This document shows, in pieces, positions 18,156 through 27,367 of a stretch of 64,000 bases of DNA. The stretch's first letter is position 1; every line of letters starts with the position of its first letter. The notes below the pieces were generated by a model. It was given only the letters and a program-made list of their open reading frames with translations. It did not search any database and was not told where the DNA came from. The stretch lies in NCBI GenBank assembly GCA_013201155.1, contig CP053716.1:868001-932000 (forward strand). Reading direction: 5' to 3'. The position numbers and the translations under genes are program-made. The DNA is from Berryella wangjianweii. GTDB taxonomy: Bacteria; Actinomycetota; Coriobacteriia; Coriobacteriales; Eggerthellaceae.

Positions 18156-19520
18156 ATGCAGATATCGCCCGCCGAAGTGGCCGAGACCCTTGCGATGGTC
18201 TCGCAGCAGAACCTCGACATCCGCACGATCACCCTGGGGCTGAACCTGCGCGGGTGCACGCACGAGGACGTGGACACCGTGGCCGCGAAGGCGTACGACC
18301 GCATGGCGCGCGCCGCCGAACGGCTGGTTCCCACTGCCGATCAGCTGGAACGCGAGTACGGCATTCCCATTGTGAACAAGCGCATCGCGGTCACGCCCAT
18401 CGCCGAGGTGGCCGCAGCCACCACCGCTTCCGACCTCTCGCCCATCGCGCGAGCCATGGACCGCGCCGCGCAGGCCGTGGGCGTCGATTTCGTAGGGGGC
18501 TTCTCGGCCCTGGTGCAGAAGGGCGCCTCGCATGCCGACGAGCGGCTGATGAGCTCGATTCCCGAAGCGCTGGCCACCACCGACAAGGTGTGCGCGTCAG
18601 TGAACCTGGGCAGCACGCGCGCGGGCATCAACATGGACGCCGCCCTGCGCATGGCGCATGTGATCAGGCGCTGCGCCGAGCTCACCGCCGACCGCGACTG
18701 CATTGGCGCGGGCAAGCTGGTGGTGTTCTGCAACGCGGTCGAGGACAACCCCTTCATGGCGGGCGCCTTCCACGGATCGGGCGAGGCCGACGAGGTGATC
18801 AACGTGGGCGTGTCGGGCCCCGGCGTCGTGCGCGCCGTACTGGCCGACCTGCCCGAAGACGCCAACCTCACCCAGGTTGCCGAGGCCATCAAGGCCACGG
18901 CGTTCAAGATCACGCGAGCCGGCGAGCTGATGGCCCGCGAAGCCGCGCAGCGCCTGGGCTATGCCCAGGGCATCCTGGACCTGTCGCTGGCCCCCACCCC
19001 CGCCGAAGGCGATTCGGTGGCGCAGATCCTGGAGGCCATCGGCGTGGGAACCTGCGGCGGGCCGGGCACCACGGCAGCGCTGGCTCTGCTGAACGACGCC
19101 GTGAAGAAGGGCGGCGTGATGGCCTCCTCGTCGGTAGGCGGCCTGTCAGGCGCCTTCATTCCCGTGTCGGAGGACGCCGGCATGATTCGCGCGGCCGAGT
19201 GCGGGGCGCTGAGCCTGGAGAAGCTTGAGGCCATGACCTGCGTGTGCTCGGTGGGCCTGGACATGATCGCGGTGCCGGGCGACACCTCGGTCGAAACCCT
19301 GCTGGGAATCATCGCCGACGAATGCGCCATCGGCATGATCAACAACAAGACCACCGCCGTGCGCATCATCCCGGCAATCGGCAAGCAGCCGGGCGAGCGC
19401 CTGAACTTCGGCGGACTGCTGGGCTACGCCCCGGTCATGCCCGTGAACGCCCATGCCGGCAGCGTGTTCGCACGGCGCGGCGGACGCATTCCCGCGCCGC
19501 TGAACTCGCTGAAGAACTAG
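18156..19520 (+). CDS. PFL-family protein (DUF711/UPF0210)
   Basis: 454 residues from the ATG at 18156, preceded by GAGAGGAC; an in-frame ATG 18 codons upstream lacks a ribosome binding site. The start [18 protein letters not shown] and the stretch [15 protein letters not shown] are typical of this family, as are [38 protein letters not shown] and [14 protein letters not shown]. Members are cytoplasmic, about 450 residues long and structurally related to pyruvate formate-lyase/ribonucleotide-reductase barrels, but have no established reaction. The usual partner, a small ACT-domain protein, is not next to it here. It converges with tlyA. Confidence 0.92.
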   Translation: MQISPAEVAETLAMVSQQNLDIRTITLGLNLRGCTHEDVDTVAAKAYDRMARAAERLVPTADQLEREYGIPIVNKRIAVTPIAEVAAATTASDLSPIARAMDRAAQAVGVDFVGGFSALVQKGASHADERLMSSIPEALATTDKVCASVNLGSTRAGINMDAALRMAHVIRRCAELTADRDCIGAGKLVVFCNAVEDNPFMAGAFHGSGEADEVINVGVSGPGVVRAVLADLPEDANLTQVAEAIKATAFKITRAGELMAREAAQRLGYAQGILDLSLAPTPAEGDSVAQILEAIGVGTCGGPGTTAALALLNDAVKKGGVMASSSVGGLSGAFIPVSEDAGMIRAAECGALSLEKLEAMTCVCSVGLDMIAVPGDTSVETLLGIIADECAIGMINNKTTAVRIIPAIGKQPGERLNFGGLLGYAPVMPVNAHAGSVFARRGGRIPAPLNSLKN

Positions 19521-19540
19521 CGGGGCTTCCGATCGCGCGA

Positions 19541-19564
19541 GCGGTTCGCCCGCGTGCGAACCGC
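19541..19564. terminator. Hairpin between convergent DUF711 and tlyA genes
   Basis: A perfect 8 bp stem (GCGGTTCG/CGAACCGC) with an 8-base loop lies in the 55 bp gap between two convergent stops. It could serve both directions; U-tracts are poor. Confidence 0.5.
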
Positions 19565-19575
19565 AAAGCAGGCAG

Positions 19576-20310
19576 CTAGCCTTCCAGAACGGCGCGCACC
19601 AGGTACTCCACGTTGCCTGCGGCGGCCCCGGTGATCGGCGACTCGATGGCGCCCGTCACCGTGAACCCAACCGCGCTCAGCGCGTCGCTCACCTGCGCCA
19701 CCGTGGCCTGACGCACGCCCTCGTCACGCACCACACCGCCCTCCACCTGCCGAGCCTCGGCCTCGAACTGGGGCTTCACCAGCCCTATGAACACCGAGCC
19801 CGCCGTGCCCAGACGCGCGAACACCGGCGCCAGGCGAGCCAGGCCGATGAAGCTGAGGTCGGCCACCACCACGTCGAACGGAGCCCCCAGTGCCGCAGGA
19901 TCGGCCAGGCGAATGTTCGTGCGCTCGAACACCGTCACGCGCGGGTTTTGGCGAATGCTCCACGCAAGCTGCCCGTAGTTCACATCAACGCAGGTCACGT
20001 GCGCAGCGCCAGCCTGCAGCAGGCAGTCGGTGAAGCCGCCGGTAGACGAGCCCACGTCAATGCACCGCAGGTCCTGCACGCTCTGGCCGAATCCGTCCAG
20101 GGCGCCTCTCATCTTGTGACCACCGCGCGACACGTAGGCCTGGGCGCCCTTCACCTCGATGAGCGCATCCGGCGACACCTTCATGGCGGCGCTGGCGGCG
20201 TACGCATCGCCCACCTTCACCGTGCGCGCCAGCACAGCACGCAGGGCCGTCCCCTCATCGGGAAAGCACCCACGCGCCACCAGCAGCTCGTCAAGTCGAA
20301 TCTTCTTCAT
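19576..20310 (-). CDS. tlyA: TlyA-family rRNA (cytidine-2'-O)-methyltransferase
   Basis: 244 residues. The N-terminal S4 RNA-binding domain (KKIRLDELLVARGCFPDEGT) is followed by a FtsJ-type SAM methyltransferase: IDVGSSTGGFTDCLLQ (motif I), VTCVDVNYGQLAW, and DVVVADLSFIGL. In characterised TlyA proteins the enzyme 2'-O-methylates C1409 of 16S and C1920 of 23S rRNA, which affects capreomycin sensitivity. There is no ribosome binding site before the ATG at 20310, but TATACT ends 6 bases upstream, suggesting a leaderless transcript. The gene stands alone between rubredoxin (same strand) and DUF711 (convergent). Confidence 0.93.
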   Translation of the reverse strand: MKKIRLDELLVARGCFPDEGTALRAVLARTVKVGDAYAASAAMKVSPDALIEVKGAQAYVSRGGHKMRGALDGFGQSVQDLRCIDVGSSTGGFTDCLLQAGAAHVTCVDVNYGQLAWSIRQNPRVTVFERTNIRLADPAALGAPFDVVVADLSFIGLARLAPVFARLGTAGSVFIGLVKPQFEAEARQVEGGVVRDEGVRQATVAQVSDALSAVGFTVTGAIESPITGAAAGNVEYLVRAVLEG

Positions 20311-20316
20311 GCGCCC

Positions 20317-20322
20317 AGTATA
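20317..20322 (-). promoter_or_regulatory. Candidate -10 box for leaderless tlyA
   Basis: TATACT on the minus strand ends 6 bases before the ATG, so transcription would begin at or next to the start codon. No -35 match. Confidence 0.4.
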
Positions 20323-20434
20323 TCCTCATGCGCGTAGCCGGGTCGCCCACCCGCGCCGACGCAGCGGCAACGGCGTCGGCAGGCGATCCGCGCGGTCGCT
20401 CCCGACGCAATCAAAGGCGCCTGCGGGAGCCCCG

Positions 20435-20482
20435 CCCCTAACCCCTAGCCCCTACCCCCGACCCTGACTCCTGACCCTGACC
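20435..20482 (-). repeat. Telomere-like C/G-rich tract with G-quadruplex potential
   Basis: The plus strand has CCCCTAA-CCCCTAG-CCCCTA-CCCCC, then CCCTGACTCCTGACCCTGAC. On the minus strand (coding strand for tlyA) this gives four runs of 4-5 G separated by TA, CTA and TTA loops, which fits the classic intramolecular G-quadruplex pattern. It lies about 125 bp upstream of the tlyA start and past the rubredoxin terminator. Confidence 0.6.
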
Positions 20483-20504
20483 GGCCCAGGGTCCTTCGGG
20501 CACA

Positions 20505-20530
20505 GGAAAGGGCCCCGCAGGGCCCTTTCC
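20505..20530 (-). terminator. Terminator after rubredoxin
   Basis: A perfect 10 bp stem (GGAAAGGGCC/GGCCCTTTCC, 6-base loop) 24 bp past the rubredoxin stop. It lacks a long U-tract. Confidence 0.65.
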
Positions 20531-20553
20531 GAAACCGCGCTGAACGCGCGCGC

Positions 20554-20712
20554 CTACTGAAGCTCGAACATGTCCTTCGTGGCGCCGCACACGGGGCACA
20601 CCCAGTCCTCGGGAATGTCCTCGAAGGCCGTTCCCGGAGCGATGCCGCTATCGGGATCGCCCGCCTCGGGATCGTACACGTAACCGCACGCTACGCAAAC
20701 CCACTGTTTCAT
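20554..20712 (-). CDS. Rubredoxin
   Basis: 52 residues from the ATG at 20712, preceded by GAGAGGA at 7 bases; a longer upstream frame is not needed. The two iron-binding pairs are present: [14 protein letters not shown] (CxxCGxxYDPxxGD) and [12 protein letters not shown]. Length and motifs match classic rubredoxin, a small cytoplasmic one-electron carrier used in anaerobes for oxidative-stress reductases and similar enzymes. It lies 41 bp after asd on the same strand, so it may be read from the asd transcript, although no metabolic link is obvious. Confidence 0.95.
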   Translation of the reverse strand: MKQWVCVACGYVYDPEAGDPDSGIAPGTAFEDIPEDWVCPVCGATKDMFELQ

Positions 20713-20753
20713 GATGAATCCTCTCTCTTTTTTCCCACCCCTGTACACGAACC

Positions 20754-21806
20754 TTACTCGGGCAGCAGAAGCTGCGCGATCTGTACCGCGTTGAGTGCAG
20801 CACCCTTGCGGATCTGGTCAGCTACCACCCATAGCTGAAGTCCGTGATCGACCGTCGGGTCAAGGCGTACGCGCCCCACGTAGGTGTCGTTGGTGCCTGC
20901 AAGCAACCCGGGCATCGGGTAAAGATTAGCACTCGTATCATCCAGCAGCGTAACATTTCGTGCATTCTTCAGAGCCTCGCGCGCCTGCTGAACCGACACC
21001 GGGCCCTCGAACTCCACGCTGATCGACTCGCCGTGGCACCGCAGCACGGGAACGCGCACGCACGTGGCCGCCACCTTCATGTTCGGATCGCCCATGATCT
21101 TCTTGGTTTCAGCCACCATCTTCCACTCCTCCTTGGTGGACCCGTCGTCCAGGAAGCGGTCGATGTGCGGAATGCAGTTGAACGCAATGCGATGCTGGAA
21201 GGCGCTCACCTCCAGCTCATCCGACGGCGTACCCTGCAGAAAGTCGCGCGTCTGATCGAACAGCTCGGCCATGGCCGCGGCGCCGGCGCCGCTGGCGGCC
21301 TGGTAGGTGCTCACCACCACGCGCCTGATGCGCGCCAGCTCGTACAGGGGCCGCAGGGCCACCACCATCTGGATCGTCGAGCAGTTGGGGTTGGCGATCA
21401 CGCCGGCGTGACGAAGCGCATCCTGCGGGTTCACCTCAGGCACCACCAGCGGCACGTCGTCGTCCATGCGAAACGCGCTGGAATTGTCGATCATCACCGC
21501 GCCCGCGTCCACCACGGCCTGCCGCATGGCCTTCGATACGTCGGAGCCCGCCGAGAACAGGGCGATGTGCACGCCCTCGAACGACGCGGGCGTCATCTCC
21601 TCCACCACGTAGTCGCCGGCGGGAACCTGCCCGCAGCCCTCGAAGCGCAGCGCAGTGCCGGCCGAGCGGGCCGAGGCCAGCAGCCTCACCTCGCTTGCAG
21701 GGAAATCGAGGTCGTGCAGCACCTGCAGGAACTCGCGACCCACCGCGCCGGTTGCCCCGGCAACGGCCACCACGGGATTCGCGGGAATGGGACGAGCGTT
21801 GGTCAT
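20754..21806 (-). CDS. asd: Aspartate-semialdehyde dehydrogenase
   Basis: 350 residues from the ATG at 21806 with AGGAG 7 bases upstream. The N-terminal NADP-binding motif is [19 protein letters not shown], the catalytic Cys is at about 142 in [10 protein letters not shown], and the active-site histidine lies in [15 protein letters not shown]. It reduces aspartyl phosphate to aspartate semialdehyde, the branch point for lysine/diaminopimelate, threonine and methionine. It lies 105 bp after lysC on the same strand, giving the first two steps of the pathway together. Confidence 0.95.
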   Translation of the reverse strand: MTNARPIPANPVVAVAGATGAVGREFLQVLHDLDFPASEVRLLASARSAGTALRFEGCGQVPAGDYVVEEMTPASFEGVHIALFSAGSDVSKAMRQAVVDAGAVMIDNSSAFRMDDDVPLVVPEVNPQDALRHAGVIANPNCSTIQMVVALRPLYELARIRRVVVSTYQAASGAGAAAMAELFDQTRDFLQGTPSDELEVSAFQHRIAFNCIPHIDRFLDDGSTKEEWKMVAETKKIMGDPNMKVAATCVRVPVLRCHGESISVEFEGPVSVQQAREALKNARNVTLLDDTSANLYPMPGLLAGTNDTYVGRVRLDPTVDHGLQLWVVADQIRKGAALNAVQIAQLLLPE

Positions 21807-21911
21807 GGCAGTGCTCCTGTTCTGTGTCGGCGCGCCTGCGTCACGGAAAGGACGGGCGTGCGGGTCGTGCAATGCAAGCGGGTTGCGCCTGCAGTCGTGC
21901 GGCCCGGCGAA

Positions 21912-23192
21912 TCAGCGGCCCTTGCTCATCTTCGCGGCGATCTCTTCCGCCGACAGCTGCTTTTCCTCGAACACCTCGTCGGCATCCAGGCCGAAAGCCG
22001 TGTGCAGGCTGCGCACCGCCTCTGCCACCTGCGAGGCATCCACCACGATGGACAGGCGAATCGGCGACGTGGAGATGGCCAGGATGTTGATGTTGCGCTC
22101 GCCCAGCACGCTGAAGGCGCGGGCTGCCACCCCGGGAGACGACTTCATGCCGGTTCCCACCAGGCTGACCTTGGCGATATCATCGTCCACCACCACGCCC
22201 TTGGCCTTGATCTGCGGAACGATGCGGTCAAGCGTCTCGCGCGCACGACCCAGGTCGGCACCCGGGCACGTGAAGCTGATGTCAGTGAAGCCGGCCTCCG
22301 AGATGTTCTGGATGATCATGTCGGTGTTCACCATGTTGGCTGCGAGGGCGCTGAACACCGTGGCGGCCACGCCCACGGCGTCGGGCACGTGCCGGATGAT
22401 CACCTTCACCTCGGAGGAGTCGTGCGCGATGCCGGTGATGACGGCCTCTTCCATCATGTCGGTTGCCTCCTTCACATAGGTGCCCACCTCGTTGGTGAAC
22501 GCCGAGCGGGAATGTATGACCACGCGATACTTCTTGGCGAACTCCACGGCGCGCATCTGCAGCACGCCCGAGCCCGCCGCGGACATCTCAAGCATGTCGT
22601 CGTACGAGATCTGGTCCAGCTTGCGTGCGCGAGGCGCGATGCGCGGGTCGGCAGAGTACACGCCGGGAACATCGGAGTAGATCTCGCACGCGTCAGCGCC
22701 GATTCCCCAGGCAACCGCCACTGCCGTGGTGTCGGATCCGCCGCGGCCCAGCGTGGTGATGTCGCCGTCGGGCGTGATGCCCTGAAAGCCCGCCACCACG
22801 GGAATGAAGCCGCGGTCGAGCGCATCCATGATGCGCTCGCTGGATACCTGCGTGATCTTGGCCTTGGAATGGGTGGCGTCGGTGAAGACGCCCGCCTGAC
22901 GTCCGGTGAAGCTCATCGCGCGATAGCCGCGGGCCTCGATGGCCATGGCGAGCAGCGACATCGACACCTGCTCGCCGGTGGACAGCAGGCGGTCCATCTC
23001 GCGAGCGGGCGGGTTGGGGTTCAGCGCCCGAGCCAAGCCCACCAGCTCGTCGGTGGTCTTCCCCATCGCCGACACCACCGCCACCACGCGGTTGCCCTCC
23101 TGCCGCCGAGCGATCAGGCGCTTCGCAACGTTCTGAATGCGCTCGGGCGACGACACCGAGGTGCCCCCGAACTTGCAGACGATCAAAGACAT
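21912..23192 (-). CDS. lysC: Aspartate kinase
   Basis: 426 residues from the ATG at 23192 after AGGAAG. It begins SLIVCKFGGTSVSSPERI, the ATP/aspartate-binding amino-acid-kinase signature. Further family stretches are LSTGEQVSMSLLAMA, GFQGITPDGDITTLGRGGSD and IYSDVPGVYSADPR. The last ~165 residues form two ACT domains for feedback control (e.g. VGTGMKSSPGVAARAFSVLG). It phosphorylates aspartate, the committed step of the aspartate family pathway, and is probably regulated by lysine and/or threonine. The 129 bp leader is too short and lacks the architecture for a lysine riboswitch. It is followed by asd. Confidence 0.95.
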   Translation of the reverse strand: MSLIVCKFGGTSVSSPERIQNVAKRLIARRQEGNRVVAVVSAMGKTTDELVGLARALNPNPPAREMDRLLSTGEQVSMSLLAMAIEARGYRAMSFTGRQAGVFTDATHSKAKITQVSSERIMDALDRGFIPVVAGFQGITPDGDITTLGRGGSDTTAVAVAWGIGADACEIYSDVPGVYSADPRIAPRARKLDQISYDDMLEMSAAGSGVLQMRAVEFAKKYRVVIHSRSAFTNEVGTYVKEATDMMEEAVITGIAHDSSEVKVIIRHVPDAVGVAATVFSALAANMVNTDMIIQNISEAGFTDISFTCPGADLGRARETLDRIVPQIKAKGVVVDDDIAKVSLVGTGMKSSPGVAARAFSVLGERNINILAISTSPIRLSIVVDASQVAEAVRSLHTAFGLDADEVFEEKQLSAEEIAAKMSKGR

Positions 23193-23242
23193 GGCCTACT
23201 TCCTGATGCGTGCGTTTTTCTCATCCCAGGTCAGACTATAGC

Positions 23243-23265
23243 AAAAGGCCCCCTGTGGGACCTTT
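23243..23265 (-). terminator. Probable terminator after the DUF47 gene
   Basis: On the minus strand AAAGG-CCC / GGG-CCTTT forms an imperfect stem followed by a T. A second inverted repeat, TATGCCAC (23277-23284) with GTGGCATA (23308-23315), lies between it and the DUF47 stop. Confidence 0.4.
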
Positions 23266-23321
23266 CGCAGCACCCATATGCCACGCCCGCTCCATGAAGG
23301 CGCACCGGTGGCATACGCGGC

Positions 23322-23957
23322 TTAGGTGTACTTCACCATGATCGTGCTCATGATGTCGCCCGCGTGCTCCAGCTGGTCGCAGCAGCGCTCCATGCGGTCG
23401 AGGATCCGCGACCACACCTCAACGCGCACCGCGTTGTCGTTCTCCATGGTGTACAGGCGGCGAATCGACTGCAGGTACAGCAGGTCGGCCTGCTCCTCGT
23501 AATCGTTCACATCCATGATCAGGCTGTGCAGCTTCTTCGACTTCTTGAAGTTGCGGAAGTCCTCCATGGCGCTGCACAGAGCCAGGGCGCTCTTGTGGAT
23601 CAGGTGGGCCATCTCCACGGCGTCGGGGTCCATGTAGTGCACGTCGTACATGTAGAAGCGCTGGATGATCTCCTCGATGCTGTCGGTGACGTTGTCCATG
23701 CACTGGGCCAGGCCGATCAGGTCCTCGCGGTCGATGGGCGTCATGAAGTCGTTGGCGATGTTGCCCATGATCTGATGGTTGATCTCGTCGCCCTCGTTCT
23801 CGATGTCGTGGGCGCGCTTCAGCACGGGTTCCAGCTCCGAGGCGGTGGTGAAGTTCTCGGCCACCTCCACCAGCAGCTCGGCCTCGCGACAGGCAACCTT
23901 GGCCTGGCTGACGAAGGCATCGAAGTAGTCGAACTTCTTCTTCCTGGCAATCTTCAC
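23322..23957 (-). CDS. DUF47-family (PhoU-like) protein
   Basis: 211 residues from a GTG at 23957, with AAGGAAG 9 bases upstream. The sequence is all-helical and metal-ligand rich, with the conserved RAHDIENEGDEINHQ and IDREDLIGLAQCMDNVTDSIEE motifs that define the family. The end (RMERCCDQLEHAGDIMSTIMV) is also typical. DUF47 proteins usually accompany a Pit-type phosphate or anion transporter and are thought to regulate it. No transporter lies beside this gene: 226 bp without a gene precede it and lysC follows. The partner may be elsewhere in the genome. Confidence 0.9.
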   Translation of the reverse strand: MKIARKKKFDYFDAFVSQAKVACREAELLVEVAENFTTASELEPVLKRAHDIENEGDEINHQIMGNIANDFMTPIDREDLIGLAQCMDNVTDSIEEIIQRFYMYDVHYMDPDAVEMAHLIHKSALALCSAMEDFRNFKKSKKLHSLIMDVNDYEEQADLLYLQSIRRLYTMENDNAVRVEVWSRILDRMERCCDQLEHAGDIMSTIMVKYT

Positions 23958-24183
23958 TCCGTCACGCTTCCTTCCATGGGCTGAACGGCAGGCGGTGCCA
24001 TTCTAACCCAACCATTCACCGGCGAACGAAACCACCTGCCAACAGCCAGATTTCTTCGTTTCGCGCACGTGGCGACGAGCTGCGGGGCGCATCGGGCTTT
24101 CAGCAGGGAGTCGCCGCAGGTAAGCGCGGCATCCCGTTAAAGCGAAGGCGCGCCGCCGTGGCCGCGGTTGATGCGAGGCGCCG

Positions 24184-24894
24184 CTACACCGTGACGATCC
24201 GGTCGTCGTCGCAGCCGAAGTCGGGCTCGTCATCGGCGTAATGGGCGAACACGCGAACGCGCTCGTCCCCGATGGTGGTGAGGTCGCCGTGGCCTGGCAG
24301 CACGATCGTGGAGTCGCGCAGAATGGCCAGGCGCTTCAGGGAGCGCTTCATATCCGCCAGGCTGCCGCCGACGAAGTCGGTGCGCCCGATGGTTCCGAAG
24401 AACAGGGTGTCGCCCGATATCAGAAGCGGGTCGCCCTGGGGATGGCAGCCGAAGCGCGGGTCGATGTACAGGCACATGCTGCCGGGTGTATGACCAGGGG
24501 TATGCAGCACCTTCCAGGGCATGCTCGCGATCTGCACCACGTCGCCATGGCGCACCACGTGGTCCACCGGGCAGGGCTGGGCATCGTGGTCATCCTCGCC
24601 GAGAACATGCTTCTCGCCGGTGATGTAGGGAGCGTCAAGCTCGTGTGCGATCACGGTCGCACCCGTGCGCCTGCGCAGCTCGGCGGCGGCATCGGTGTGG
24701 TCCCAGTGGCGGTGCGTCAGCACGATGGCCGACACCGGCATGCCCCCCAGCACGGCCTCGATGGCATCCGCGCTGAACGTGGGGTCCACCACGATGGCCT
24801 GCGCACCGTCGTCGATCACGTACACGTTGTTGTCGATCGGCCCCAGCACCTCGAACCGCACGTTCAGGCAGCCGCCCTCCATACGATAGGCCAT
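24184..24894 (-). CDS. MBL-fold (glyoxalase II-like) metallo-hydrolase
   Basis: 236 residues from the ATG at 24894 with AAGGAGGAG upstream. The metallo-beta-lactamase signature THRHWDHTDAA (HxHxDH) is followed by the third histidine in LHTPGHTPGSMCLY, the bridging Asp in LISGDTLFFGTIGRTDF, and the last histidine in VLPGHGDLTTIG. This is the full two-metal site of the glyoxalase II-like subgroup. The substrate is probably a thioester, but the hydroxyacylglutathione hydrolase C-terminal domain is absent and actinobacteria of this kind lack glutathione, so no exact reaction is assigned. It lies between rel and the DUF47 gene on the same strand, with 145 bp before it. Confidence 0.88.
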   Translation of the reverse strand: MAYRMEGGCLNVRFEVLGPIDNNVYVIDDGAQAIVVDPTFSADAIEAVLGGMPVSAIVLTHRHWDHTDAAAELRRRTGATVIAHELDAPYITGEKHVLGEDDHDAQPCPVDHVVRHGDVVQIASMPWKVLHTPGHTPGSMCLYIDPRFGCHPQGDPLLISGDTLFFGTIGRTDFVGGSLADMKRSLKRLAILRDSTIVLPGHGDLTTIGDERVRVFAHYADDEPDFGCDDDRIVTV

Positions 24895-25039
24895 GTCGGC
24901 TCCTCCTTTTCAGCAGGCCGAGGGCCCGCTCATTCCGATTCGCGCTCTTATGCGGGAAATCCATCGGAGCGATTCCGACGGCGCCCTCGCTTCCATATTC
25001 ATGCAGGTCAAGCTTAGGAAGCAGACCCGCCTTCGCCGC

Positions 25040-27325
25040 CTAGTGCCTGCCGCGCTTTCCCACGCCCACGGCCTCGCCCGGCTGCATGCGGCGAGCCTCG
25101 AACACGCCCTCCACATCGAGCAGCCTGATCAGCACGTCGTCCACATGCCCCACATCCGATACCTGGAACTTGAACCGCAGCTGGGCCACGCCGTCACGCT
25201 GCGTCGCGCTGGACGACCCCAGCACGTCGGCGCCCTCCTCCGACAGCACCACCACCACGTCGCGCAGCAGGTTCATGCGGTCGATGGCCTCGATCAGCAC
25301 GTCCACCTTGTAGGTGGTGGCCGCGGTGGGGCTCTTCTCCCATTCCACCTCGATGATCCGCTCGGGCTGGGTTTTCAGGTCGGTGGCGTTGGGGCAGTCG
25401 GCGCGATGCACCGACACGCCGCGCCCGCGCGTGATGAAGCCGATGATCTGGTCACCCGGAACCGGCGTGCAGCACTTCGACAAACGCACCAGCATGCCGC
25501 CGGCGCCCTTCACCACCACGCCGTTCGACGCGTGCTCGGGCTTGCGGGCGGGCTGCTTCACGTTGGTCAGCATAGGGGGCATCTTGCCCGTGGTCAGTGA
25601 TGCCGCAACGGCGCTGGGCTTCTGCTCGGGCTCGCCCTTCATCTCGCGCAGCAGCCGGTTGCCCGCCCCGAAGGCCGACTCCTTGCTGGTGCCGATCGCC
25701 ACCAGCATGTCCTCGACGTCCTTGTAGCCCATCTGCTTGGCCACGGCCTTCAGGGCGCGCTGGGCCGTGGCGTTCGAGATGCCCAGGCCGTGCTTGCGCA
25801 TCTCCTGCGCCAGGCGATCGTGACCCTCGGCGATGTCGTCGCTGCGGGTGGCCCGACTGAAGTAGGCGCGGATCTTCGAGCGCGCCGACGGCGTGCGCAC
25901 CATATCCAGCCAGCCTCGTGAGGGCGTGGCGCTTTTCTGCGTGAGGATCTGCACGCGGTCGCCCATCTTCAGCTGGTACGATAGCGGCACGATCAGGCCG
26001 TTCACCTTGGCGCCCACGCAGCGATTGCCCACCTCGGTATGGATCGCGTAGGCGAAGTCGATGGGCGTGGAGCCCTGGCGCAGGCTCTTCACCTCGCCCT
26101 TCGGGGTGAACACGAACACCTCGGCCGAGTCGAGGTCCACCTTCACGTTCTTCAGGAACTCGCGCGAGTCGCTGGACTCGTCGCCCCACTCGATCATCTG
26201 GCGCAGCCACGCCAGCTGCTGATCGAACGACGCCTCCTTGGCCGGGCGTCCACCCTGCTCCTTGTACAGCCAATGGGCCGCCACGCCGTACTCGCTGGTG
26301 CGGTTCATCTCCTCGGTGCGGATCTGCACCTCAAGGGGCCGCGCCTCAGGGCCCAGCACGGTGGTGTGCAGGCTCTGGTACATGTTGAACTTCGGCATGG
26401 CGATGTAGTCCTTGAAGCGCCCCGGCATAGGGTGCCACAGGGTGTGCACGGCGCCCAGGGCCGAGTAGCAGTCCTTCAGGGTCTGCACCACGATTCTCAC
26501 GGCGCTGAGGTCGAAGATGTCCGAGAAGTCCTTGTCCTTGTTGCGCATCTTCAGGTAGATGGAGTACAGGTGCTTGGGACGACCCATGATCTGAGCCTCG
26601 ATGCCCGCCTTGTCCAGCTCGGCGCGCAGCGTGGCGATCACCTGGTCCAGATAGCGCTCGCGCTCGGCGCGCGTCTCGCTGATCATGCGCGAGATCTGCC
26701 GGTAACGCGAAGGCTCCAGATAGTAGAAGGCCAGATCCTCAAGCTCCCACTTGATGGAGCTGATTCCCAAACGATGCGCGATCGGCGCGTAGATCTCGAG
26801 CGTCTCGCGGGCCTTGAAGATCCGCCGATCCTCGCGCAGCGAGGTAAGGGTGCGCATGTTGTGCAGGCGGTCGGCCAGCTTGATCACGATGATGCGGATG
26901 TCCTTGCTCATGGCCACGAGCATCTTGCGAAGGGTGGCGGCCTGCTCGTCGGTCAGGCTCTCCACCGCGATCCGCGTGATCTTGGTAACGCCCTGCACCA
27001 GGTCGGCCACTTCACCGCCGAACTCCTGCGCCACGTCCTCGTACGTGGCGTCGGTGTCCTCGATGGTGTCGTGCAGCAGGGCCGCGCACAGCGTGGCCGC
27101 GTCCATGCGCAGCTCGGCCAGGATGCACGCCACCTCCACGGGATGCGCCACGAAGGGCTCGCCGCTCTTGCGGCGCTGGCCCGCGTGGTGCGCGCTGGCG
27201 TAGTGGAAGGCGCGGCGCATCATCTGCAGCTCGTCGGCAGCAAGGTAGCCGCTCACCACGCCGATCAGATCCTCGAACCTCCGCTCAACGGCGGCCTGCT
27301 CCCTGTCGGTCTGCTCGATGCTCAT
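25040..27325 (-). CDS. rel: Bifunctional (p)ppGpp synthetase/hydrolase (RelA/SpoT family)
   Basis: 761 residues from the ATG at 27325, preceded by GGGGAGG at 7 bases; a start 12 codons upstream has no ribosome binding site. Order: HD hydrolase domain with HD at 85-86 (AALLHDTIEDTD), synthetase domain (GRPKHLYSIYLKM, FDLSAVRIVV, PKFNMYQSLHTTV), TGS domain (VFVFTPKGEVKSLRQGST), helical/zinc-finger region with CCTPVPGDQIIGF, and a C-terminal ACT domain. The RxKH motif is consistent with a bifunctional enzyme. It controls the stringent response. It starts 42 bp after the recJ-helicase gene on the same strand and is probably in its operon. Confidence 0.95.
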   Translation of the reverse strand: MSIEQTDREQAAVERRFEDLIGVVSGYLAADELQMMRRAFHYASAHHAGQRRKSGEPFVAHPVEVACILAELRMDAATLCAALLHDTIEDTDATYEDVAQEFGGEVADLVQGVTKITRIAVESLTDEQAATLRKMLVAMSKDIRIIVIKLADRLHNMRTLTSLREDRRIFKARETLEIYAPIAHRLGISSIKWELEDLAFYYLEPSRYRQISRMISETRAERERYLDQVIATLRAELDKAGIEAQIMGRPKHLYSIYLKMRNKDKDFSDIFDLSAVRIVVQTLKDCYSALGAVHTLWHPMPGRFKDYIAMPKFNMYQSLHTTVLGPEARPLEVQIRTEEMNRTSEYGVAAHWLYKEQGGRPAKEASFDQQLAWLRQMIEWGDESSDSREFLKNVKVDLDSAEVFVFTPKGEVKSLRQGSTPIDFAYAIHTEVGNRCVGAKVNGLIVPLSYQLKMGDRVQILTQKSATPSRGWLDMVRTPSARSKIRAYFSRATRSDDIAEGHDRLAQEMRKHGLGISNATAQRALKAVAKQMGYKDVEDMLVAIGTSKESAFGAGNRLLREMKGEPEQKPSAVAASLTTGKMPPMLTNVKQPARKPEHASNGVVVKGAGGMLVRLSKCCTPVPGDQIIGFITRGRGVSVHRADCPNATDLKTQPERIIEVEWEKSPTAATTYKVDVLIEAIDRMNLLRDVVVVLSEEGADVLGSSSATQRDGVAQLRFKFQVSDVGHVDDVLIRLLDVEGVFEARRMQPGEAVGVGKRGRH

Positions 27326-27367
27326 CGATGCACCTCCCCTCGTCATGCGGTTGTGGGCCATTGTAGC

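Noticed and set aside
23193..23321. Lysine riboswitch in front of lysC
   Set aside because: The region is only 129 bp, contains a terminator-like stem of the previous gene, and lacks the multi-helix lysine aptamer.
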